From: Patiria miniata
Lineage: Eukaryota; Echinodermata; Asteroidea; Valvatida; Asterinidae
Direction of reading: 5' to 3'
DNA length: 64,000 nt
Assembly: GCF_015706575.1 (NCBI RefSeq)
Contig: NW_024037056.1
Location: 10,925,176 to 10,989,175, forward strand
This document shows positions 1 to 10,600 of this stretch, piece after piece. Positions within the stretch are counted from its first letter, which is position 1, and the number at the start of each line of letters is the position of its first letter. Position numbers and translations under genes: made by a program. The notes under the pieces were generated by a model. It was not told where the DNA came from. It made no database searches and saw nothing but the letters and a program-made list of their open reading frames with translations.

Positions 1-1040
1 GATTAATTAATTATACATGTACTTGATGAATATGCCGTAATTGATTGAAATAATAACTCTAAATTATAATTATGCACTAATTTGTTCTCCAGTTGCGCCA
101 AATATTTTTTCTAACTCTTGTTATTTTGTTACACAGTGAATACGTTTGTAATAAAAGACCGATCTTTTGAAGAAAAGTTGGAATGAATAAACATTCGGAC
201 CGCCATTTTGTTGTACATTTCCTGAATTATTTAACAACAATAATAGTGTGTTTGGAATACAGAATTGTTTGGAAACTTTCATCAACACCTTAGATATATA
301 ATACTCAATCACTCGATCTCTAAATCAAATTGTTTATCATGAAGGGTTTAATTTAATTGAGTAGAATGATTGCAACAGAAGAAAAGTCTACCAAAAAAAC
401 GAAAGTACGAACAGAGGGCGCCCGCGCAAATTTCGAAAGTGATGCATAGCACGTGACTGGTTTTCAGCTTGTGTGTGAATGAGGGCGCTATCATAGACTG
501 GTTCCTGCTGGCGGTGTTTTGTCTGCAGCACAATTAATCGTCAATGGTCATGATTATTCAGCTGTTCGATGTTTATTCATAAGAAAATAAGACGTCACAC
601 CATTGCTATCACTCATTCATAAATGTACTATTAAATCATTTCAGAGGCTTTCGTCGAGCTCACGAGGTGCCACATGCAGTGGCCTAGTGGATAGTGTAAT
701 CATGGAGGTGTTCTTATTCCTCCATGGTGTGAACTATGGATCGCGAGATCTGTGGTTCGAACCCATGGGCTTCCTGCTCTCCCGATTTAATTCAGAATCC
801 TGGATGGAGGGACTGGGAACCAGTCTATACCCACCACAGACATGGTACAAACAGAGGTGAATTCCTGATGACTGACTTTAGTTTGTACGTCACTATAATT
901 CAAAAATTATTTCTTTAACAAACTTTAATTTTGAGATTGAAGTGAAGTCGCAACATTGCTCCGATTTAACGGGGTATTTTTCTTTTTTGGCAACCAGAAA
1001 ATGTCCATAACAGCGCCCTCATGCGAAAACAAAATATGGC
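1..1040. other. 5' flank of paralogue 1
   Basis: No gene is seen. Stretches around 395-480 (a GAGGGCGCCC block followed by GTGATG and CACGTGACT), 790-900 and 960-1030 align loosely with the region before paralogues 2 and 3 (15570-16060 and 34720-35200), so this is diverged upstream sequence of the same duplicated unit. Confidence 0.5.
668..790 (+). mobile_element. tRNA-derived SINE-like fragment
   Basis: An A-box match TGGCCTAGTGG and a B-box match GGTTCGAACCC are present but further apart than in a tRNA, with a small CATGGAGG/CCTCCATG hairpin between them. The flanking sequence aligns with the paralogue promoters, which lack this part. Confidence 0.45.
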
Positions 1041-1049
1041 CTGTCCTTA

Positions 1050-1344
1050 AAGAGGGACGAACCTGTGTTCACAGGAACGGAGTTCCCATCTCTCTTTTTT
1101 AGCGATTGGGCCAGTCTCATATGCTGCTGTGGGGGAATCGCCACACCTCCTGCACAGCGAGTCAATACCTTCCCAGCATTGAATAATGCCGGTACCCATT
1201 TAACACCTGGGTTGAGAGGAGTAATTGAGGTAAAGCGCCTTACTCAAGGACACAACACGCATGGCCACGGCGGGGCTCGAACCCACAACCTCACGACCAT
1301 GAATCCTGTGCCCTTACCAAGTTAGACCACACGTGCCCTATGTG
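1050..1344 (-). mobile_element. tRNA-derived SINE with target-site duplication
   Basis: On the minus strand the head shows an A box (TGGTCTAACTTGG) and a B box (GGTTCGAGCCC). It is flanked by CTGTCCTTA at 1041-1049 and 1345-1353. The equivalent upstream sequences of paralogues 2 and 3 read straight through, so the empty site confirms insertion after the first gene split off. Confidence 0.7.
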
Positions 1345-1374
1345 CTGTCCTTATGAGCAGTATATCTGCGCACC

Positions 1375-1400
1375 TGTTTTGTGACGTCAGTTATGCAAAA
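1375..1400 (+). promoter_or_regulatory. CRE-like proximal element of paralogue 1
   Basis: A perfect CRE palindrome TGACGTCA (1382-1389) is followed by TATGCAAAATA. The block lies about 255 bases before the start codon and aligns with equivalent blocks before paralogues 2 and 3, while intervening sequence has diverged more. CREB/ATF binding is known for this palindrome; its use here is inferred. Confidence 0.5.
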
Positions 1401-1642
1401 TATGCCTTAATTGCTCAATCGACCATTCGCGCAATTTTATAGTAGCCAATTCCCCGGCACGCATATAGCGTCCACATCAACGAAGCTTTTCCTTGCGTGT
1501 TTCGCATGAAATGTTTGAGTGGACCCGAAGTGCAGCAAGCGGACATTTTTACGCGAGTGAGAGCAAAAACAGAACAGTTGTCTTTTGAGCAAGTATCACC
1601 TCCAAAAAACATCCTCAAGAACATCTGAAATTCTCGCCGAGA

Positions 1643-4600
1643 ATGGACCGACTGTGTTTTTCCAGGACAGGTATGCCGTTAGGCCCAGCTTTACAACTGT
1701 CAATTTTGACAGTGACTTTCCTATATTTTGTCGGTGTTGGTGGACAGATTTCATCAACATCTCCTTCAAATCTCACCCTTGCTGCATCAAATAACAGGTA
1801 AATTTGGATTTTAAATTTTATTATTTTTCAATTTCATTCACCGTCTATTTTGTTAATACCGTGTTAATAGCACACAAATTACATACCAATGTTCACCATT
1901 TCACCATCCGAGTGTGCCAAAAAGTGCAACATTCAGAAAAGAAATAATTAAAGCTATTCATTTTTTTTCTTCAATGAAATTATATATTACATTAAAGCCT
2001 GACTATTTTTCAATCCACTCCTTTTTACCCCATTCCATTTGGGTCCCTAGATCCAGAAATACAATCAATTAAGTGAAAGGGTGTCAGTTTTACTTGGGCC
2101 ACTCTCACCTGTGATGTCACGAACTTCAATGTCTATACAATGCTTAACCCAGATTCATCATGACCAGTTGAGAGTGGCCCAAGTAAAATGTACACCCTTT
2201 CACTTAAATAGAAAACGTGTGTGACATATTCACTTGTTATAATGTGAACATAATAAGGGTCTTGGAAATACACGTCACCATAAAAGCCACAAATTCATCT
2301 TTATAATTTATGAACAGATTCATTGTTTGGAAAAACCGTTACGCCTTGATGAATGTGTCCCACTTTAGCTTCCACCCTGTCAGGCAATAACAACAGCGGT
2401 CACTATAACCCACATGTACATGTACATGTACAAGGTGGTGAAAAAAGAAGGAAACCAACTTTTGACAGCAATTTTCACCCACTTGTTGAGCATATTTCAA
2501 ACATTCAATTTAATGGTATTAAAATATTGATTTTAAGCATAAGTGACGAAAAAAATGATTGCAAATACATTTTTTGTCTCTGAGATATGGTAATTTAAAT
2601 ATTAATTTTCATGTGCCTAACCCGTTTGTCCGCGGACGGCTTTATTCCATCCGCGCTTGACTGAGCTCCGGAGCTTGATTTAAAGACAAAAACACTACAC
2701 TAGACTTACACGTGGACAACAGTGTTTTTGGTGACTTGTATTCAAATTAGCATAATTATGAAGCCCGGGAAGGGACAGGGTGGAATTTTTTTTTGGCATT
2801 TGCTAATTCGTGGGAACGAATTAGTAATTCGTTCGCACGAATTACTAATTCGTGGGAACGAATTAACAAACTCCAGTAATTCGTTCGCACGAATTACTAA
2901 TTCGTTCCCACGAATTACGAATTAGTAATTCGTGCGAACGAATAAGGAAATTCCAAAAAAAATTCCACCCTGTCCCTTCCCGGGCTTCATACAAAATAAA
3001 TGGCGTACGTCCTGATATTTCTAGCCCAATTATATCGTACTGTGCTGGTAGAGGCAGGTTGATATTGACACAGAAAAGAAAACACCGTTTAGCAAGCACC
3101 AAAGTGGCCTGCAAAATTAACTTTGCACTGTGTTGCTGAGCACTATTACCATTTCTATGAACACTGTGATGAAATATGTGAGCCCACCCGACAAAGTGAG
3201 TCGGAGAAAGCCAGAGCTACCTTTGACTAAATATATTCCCCCCCCCCCCCAAATAATGCAATGCAAATCGATATTATAACAATCACACATTTTCAATACC
3301 TCTGGTTCTTTTCAGAACCATTCTCTTAGTTGAGAAATTATTCGCACATGGTGTTTCCGCAAACCTTTCATTATTTAGTATCTCCACCATGCAAAGCCTC
3401 AAATCTTACAGACATTTTCACCCAGGGAAATATCAATCTGGGTGATATATGAACGCGAGGAGCACAGTATGCTCGTTCTATCCCACTTAAAAAAAAATGA
3501 TAAGTGACATAATGTCCTCAAGTGATAAAATGTCCTTAAATGACAAAATGTCCTTAAGTGGCAAAATTGCCATTACGTTAAAAAATATCAGGTTACAAAG
3601 TGTCCATAAGTGACAAACTGTTTCTAAGTGGCACAATTCTCTTAAATGACAAAATTGTGTACGATCCGGTCGTAAAGTTATCTGCATCCTATCTCACAAA
3701 ATGTAACATGATGAGCTCGTAAATTCTGCATCCTGCTGCATTAGTGTTCCTGTGGTAACCACATTCATTATGGTCCGTCGAGTTCAATTAAGCTCGTCAG
3801 TTTTATATTATGCCATGCACTGCTTGTTTTCAAGCATGGGCGTCGCCAGGATTTTTTGTAGAGGGGGGCAAAAAAAAATTTTGCCAAAAAAAGCTTGTAT
3901 TTCTCAACACATTCTCGATTTATCAGTTTTAGAGGGGGGCAGGGACATTTTGCCCCCCCCCCCACTCATTAAATTTACACCACTTTGTCTTCGCGCCTCT
4001 TTTTCTTTTCTTTTTTTTCTTTTCTTTTCTTCCTAATTTTTTTTTTTTGCTTTTCCGGGGGGGGGGGGCAAGTGCCCCCCCTCGCTACGCCCATGTTTCC
4101 AAGCCATTTCTCCTCTCACACAAATTTCGAGTGATTCGTTAAATGATTTGTGACTGGCATTCGAGTGACAAAGTGACGATATGTCGGTAAGTGACAAAAT
4201 GTCCTGAGGACCCATTTTGTTAGATTCGGTCACAAAATAGTCTGCCTCCTATCTCACACAATATTTAACATAATGAGCTGGCAGAAAGCACCTTTCTGTT
4301 TTCGAGTTTCCACGGTAACCACAATGGCTCATCGAGTTCAATGAAGCTCGTCAGCAATAGAGCCTTTCTACTTTCACAGTATAATCAATATCTCGAGTGT
4401 TCCTCTACTGTTTTGATTTCTACGGAGACCCGGGGGGGGGAGGGACATCGGGGATAATTAGGAAGAATAATGTTCGTATTATACGTATGCATCGGGGATA
4501 ATTATGAAGATTTATATTTTGTATTACACGTATACGTATATGCAAAACGAGGCACAAATCTTCATGCCTCGTTCTCCCCTCTGGGTCTTCCTAGAATTCT

Positions 4601-7600
4601 TTGATTGTCAGTCTAAATTACAAAATCTAATTGGTTTTCTCCCCCCCCCTCCCGTTTCAGTGTGCAGAGTGCTTTCAGCATCGAAGACGTTCTAGCCCAG
4701 TATTCAGGCCAGTCGACGCGCCCGAGTGAGAAAACTGGTATACGATCTTCATTTTCGTCTGCACTGTGTTTTTGTGGTCACGTTTGATTTGTTTCCTCTT
4801 TTTTGTGGAGTATGTTTTTTTGGCTGGATTCCTCGGGCCAGCCAAATGTCTTCTAACCGACTGATTTACTGTCTGACCGTCTGGCCGATTATAAAACATA
4901 TTCTAAACTGAGATTCTAGGGCCCAGCTCAGGGACGGATCTAGCTTTCAGGAAAAAAAAGGGGGTTGAGTGAAGACAGTGAAGACACGCCTTGATAGGGA
5001 GTCCGGGGCGCGGCTTGCCCCGGAAATCATTCAAATACAATTTGATAACATTAGCATTACATTTATTATTTTTTGGCCCAATTTTGGCGATCGTGTAGGC
5101 CTATCTACGGGCCCGGTTCCTATTAGGGAACAAAATCCACTTTTAAATTATTTGACCTACTAAACTAGTTGGCGACATTAACAACCTGCAGGTATCATCG
5201 ATAAAGGGCAGGGTGTGAATTTTTGAGGGAAGTTTTGGGGTGAAATGACGATGGCAACGACAAAATGCAACGCCAAAAATAAAGATGGCGACCACCGCGT
5301 GATGTACCGTGAACGCGCAAGGCGCGCTGAATCGCACGGCACCAACCACAAACCGCGTAGGAAAATCGTCATTTCTACCCCAAGAAACTGTTCAAGAATT
5401 TAAGAGGAAATCTCACAGTTATTGCACATCTCAAGTAACACAATAACTATGTCAGCCAGGAAAAACAATACCACTGCATGCGCCAACTTAAGTCTCGTAC
5501 ACAAAATAATTTGCAAACTTAAGATTAGAACTTGCAATGGTGACCATGCACACATGTTGACTTACGAGTGGTGTACGCAGAAACTGAAATGTTAAAAGTA
5601 GGGTTTACAATTCCATTTTCAAACCATCCATTTATAATGCAAACAGGGGCCATGAAAATGTTCTGGCTCACAGAGACACGTTTTGATTGTTCTGTTGATT
5701 ATTCCGCAGAGAAAACCTTCTAGTAGCCGTTTAAATGTTTTACTCTTGTCATATCTTAAGACGAAATATCACACACGAATCTGTTCTGTTTGAATAATGC
5801 TCTTTTGATATTGATGCACTAATGCTTTGTTAATGAGTTAATCACCTTTCTTTATTTTGCAATTTTCTTATTTGTCTCGGCACTTAGATCATTTATCAGA
5901 TCGATATCTTGTTACGTAATCCACTTTCTGACGACAGTGAATTTTAATGAATTCGGAAGTACGACCGATCGCAGCAATAAAGAAATTACAACAAAAGGTT
6001 TACAAGAGGGATAATTTCCAGTGAATAATTTACATTAGGAAAAACGTTGGTCAAAATATGGAGACATTTTAGATATGGGAATTATTTTGTATGTGCATAA
6101 GTCTGTGATAATATCTGCCTTAGTATACCACTTTCGGTAATTACAATACATGTTCATGATACATTCGGGGACATTTTGTATTTATTACTCACACTGGATA
6201 TTAGGGAGATGTTTCCCCTCCATTATGTCCAATTAAAGCATAAACAAATAATTTTGTAAACATGTTTCGCTGTTTGAAGTGTAGAGAATAGCAGCTCCTA
6301 TGTACAACTGATTGAACTATTCAAAAATAGATGGATTTAAATCATGTTCAGTTCTCGGATTTTGAATTGTTTATTCAAATTGTTATCGGAGAAAAGAAAA
6401 CGGGTAACAAAATAGCAAATATATAATAAATGCATGGTTGTTCATGCGGAACCCGTAACGATGGCGGGTGAATATATAAATTAATTTTTAGGGCAATTAC
6501 TAGTTGCCTAGAAACGCCGGGTAGATAATGCAATGCGATGCATAAAGACGGACACTGGTTCTCTGACGTGCGAAGCATTAATGTTTTTCTCTCCCAATTG
6601 CGCAAAAGGTGGCGTGTTGGCAAACCTTGTACGTTTTGTATAGCGATTCTGAAAAGAGTTAAGAACCTATATTTCATGCCCAATTTTGGCACTTAGTTAC
6701 TTGTTTAAATACGGGAATAAAATGATTTAATGATTTTTATTTTCAAAAAAGTATAAATTGACATTATAATCTTTAATAATTGCACTTCCGGTAACACCGG
6801 AAGTGAGGGTCACATGGCCTTAACATCTCTGCGGGCACACCTTCAGTACACTATGATGGAATATGCATAGAAGTGGCATCATACCTTCCCATATTGCGGA
6901 GATATTATGATGGGCACAAGATTATCGAAATAAATATTTGTGACGTCATAACATTAGACCAATAGGCTGCAAGGTAATGAATGCAACGTTAAGGTATCAA
7001 CCCCATCAGATTGATAATTAGTCTAAAAAAAATTACTGGTTTAATTTTTCTCTCTTTTAAGGACATCCCGATGACGTTTACTGTGGCGTGAAAGACATTC
7101 ACCTTGATGCTGTAGACGAAGCCAAAATGGTATGGAAATGAATCCTTTAAATGTAGTTTTAACAATACTTCATGTTTTCATCCCGGCAATATAAATACAA
7201 GGTTTTATTTTACATAATGTGTGGTGTGGCGAGCGGAGGGGGGGGGGGGGCAAAATTTCAAATGGCAGCCCAAAACACACCCCACGTATACGTTTCCCAT
7301 TATGCCATCCGTACTTACCTCACAAGATTCTGTGAAGCGGCATCAGCCCTTCCCAGCGCCCTGTTTGCAGGGCGGGGGCTCCCAGCGAAAGGGTATGCTA
7401 CATTTCAATGCTTTTTCATCTAGACCCTTTTATGGATAGCTGCCAGATCGCAGTGAAGGTATATGTTAAGCTGCATTGTGGGACAGTTTTGCGCTATAGC
7501 GCTACACAGAATCGCCATTCGTAGCGCCAATATCCCAGGATGCAACGCGCAGCATACCTTCGCATACACTTCTTATATCCGTAAAAAAAGTCTTTGAATC

Positions 7601-10600
7601 TCGAAGCACACACCCATTTCAAACCTCACCTTAAAAGATCGCTGGTCAGATTTGAAATTGACCCGGAATTTGGGTTAAATTTAAAGTTAGCCTGACACTT
7701 TCCAGGGTCAATATTAACACTTTTCGGGGTCAAAATTGCCATTCTCTGACTCCATGTTCCCGTTCATGTTGACCCAGACACCTCGAGAAGTGTCAATTAT
7801 GACTCTGTAAAGAGTCAGGCATGTCAGGCCAATTAGAATCCGGATAGCGGGTCAAATCCGACAAAAAGGACTTCTAACCATGTACCACAATTCACGACGG
7901 TTTTCTCCAGGAGTTCACGATCACTGCTACCGTGGGACTGACCTGGGCAGACCCCCGTCTCCAGAGCCTTCTCCCCGCCGACTCCGACACCATCTACGCC
8001 ATCCGCGGCGCCGACATCGACCGGATCTGGTTGCCCGACCTGTACTTCCCGCTACTGAAGAATGGAGACTTCCACAAGATCACCTCGACCAACAGGGTGG
8101 TGAGGGTCAGCAAGCACTTACTGCATGGGGTGATCTACCACATGAGGTAAGACGCCGTCGACCCGGTTCGATTGTGAGTCCCCAATGTGAGTCAGATGTG
8201 CCTGGGGCTGAGTGTTATGATCACATCTTAAGAGTGTGCGATACTCTCCGAGGGGTACGTAACACGTGTAACAGGTGTTTTCCCTTTTGTTTGGCCGAAG
8301 GGATGTGAACTCCCTTTAAGGAGATTGTGCCCTTCGAAAGGCGAGTTCCCTCGGGGTGTGCGATTCGTCTCGCTATAGAGTTTGATCATCTTTATGGTTA
8401 GAGAGCCTTCTTTTAGAGGTGTGATGGTACCTGTGTGAGGAGGTGGGTCCCTTCTCAGTTAGCCCCAAAGGGGGCTGACATGTGTGCCTCTCTTAATTAG
8501 GACTTGGAGGGCTGTGAATCCCCTCTAATGGGTTAGAGCACACGAAGGGCATACTTTACCCCTTCTCTGTGAGTAGTTGGACCGCACTATAACAGGTGTG
8601 GTGCGAGCCCCTTTGGCGCGGAGAGTCCCTCCAAGGGGTGCCTTATCCTCTGAAGAGCCTCTTCAGATGGAAAGTGAGCCCCTCTTAGGGTCTGAGAGGT
8701 TTGACTTCCAAAGTTGTGTAAAGCCCTTTTTGAAGGGTGTGAGCCCCATTGGGAGGTGTTTTCCCTCTGAGTGGGTTAACCTACGAAGTGGGTTTCAGCT
8801 ACCAGAGGTGTGGTGTGATCTCCTCTATAACTCCTTCAAGGGATGTGCTCCCTTCTTAGAGGTTATAAAGGATATGTAAGCTACCTCTGAGTCATACCTC
8901 TGAGCTGTGTGAGCAACCCTCCCGACCGAGGGCTGTTATATAATGGCCTCTGGAGTAGTTCAGTTTCATCAACAGGGATGTTGAGTCTCTTCAATTATAG
9001 TGTGAGCTCCCTGCAAAGGTGGTAACCACATAACTCCCAGTGTACTAGCTCCATATCTGAGAGTCACATCAACTAAACGAAATCACTGTTCACAGGAGAT
9101 CACTGTTCACAGGAGATCGCAGGGAAACCTTTTCAAATTGAGCTGTCAAACTCTGACCTTCACCTTCTGCTGTTATTTTCATGGCAGGTTGACTCTGACC
9201 CAGTCGTGCCACATGGATCTCTCCAATTTTCCCTTCGACACGCAGAAGTGTGACACCCTCATTTCATTGTGTAGGTTGATTTTTCCTTCATCTTCATTAT
9301 TTTGGTTTAGTATTTCATGATATGCATCCTGAGTCTGTAAATGCAAAAGTGAAATATTTGTAAAAAAGTTGAAATAGCAAATTTGCCCTATTGTACTTTC
9401 ATGCCGTTGGCTTACGTGATACCTTTTGTTTCGTATACCTTCGTACCAATGTTGCCCTAATGTTCAATTCATTATTATATAGGGTTTTGCCTTTCACACG
9501 ACGTGATTTTCCGACAATGACGGTATACTCATTGTTATTCCACAAACTTACTAGGGTGGGATTCGAACCCACGACCTGCTTTTGCAGACGTCTTATACCA
9601 CTCAACCACCGAGCTTGCCTGATCGGCAATCCAGTTCGAATCTGATATTGTAACGGGTTCCACAAATTTCCAACTTGACACTAATGCTGCAATGTTTTCG
9701 TCAGTTTCCTATGTCGACAGCGAGCTGAAGTTGCGCTGGAGGTATTCACAGCTCATTGAGACCGGGTCTAGTATCCAGCTCAACCTGCCCCAGTTCAGCC
9801 AACCCACAGTCAAGGCCACCGACTTTGCTGTTACGGGAATCTACCAAGCGCAGGAATCAGTGCAATTCAACTTCAGTACGTAATGTACTTTTCAACTTCG
9901 ATTCCAATCGTTCGACAATAATATTTGGCAAATTGCATTCTGCATCTAAATAAACAAGAGAAATGGAAGTCGTTACAAGGTTGGTTATAAAAGACTTTTT
10001 ATATGCCCCAGTATAATTACAGTCTGTCTTTTATACCGAGACGAAGTTCGTGTGAGTTTTTCTGACCACGTATTTTTAATCGCAGAGATAGTCAGTGAAA
10101 GACCTGTTATTATCAAACCTCTCTACAAATTTGACAACAAGGCTTGCAAATGCCGACCGACCGGCTCAAATCTTAGCCTAAGTCACGCCCTTCCTCCATT
10201 GTCCTGATCCACCCAAGATACCTGACCCAGTCTCTGCTAATTCTCGGGCAGTGTTTCGGTCGAGGTAAGGATCACAAGTACATCACAAAATGAGGTCACA
10301 ATGAAATCACAAGTCACGAGTAATGGGGGGGGGGGGGGGGAGGGGGGTTGTGACCAATCACAAGGGATAGTCTTCTTTCAACAATGGACCGATCCAGTAA
10401 GCCCCTCCCACTGCGCACGTGGGCAAATTAACGCGTGCTCCTCTCCCATGCCACACTGCATTTTCCTGCCGCGCGCATATCATACGCGCGTGCACGCATG
10501 TCGGACTTTTGTGCACGCGTGTCGGACATAAATCACGGCTGTGATTGGTCAGAATACCACGGGGCGGTGCTTACTGGATCGGTCCATTGAAAACCTGATT

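Noticed and set aside
9541-9620. Possible tRNA gene (also at 29170, 29620, 24780, 1260, 45905)
   Set aside because: A and B boxes are present but the sequences lack a proper acceptor stem and are followed by SINE bodies shared between loci.
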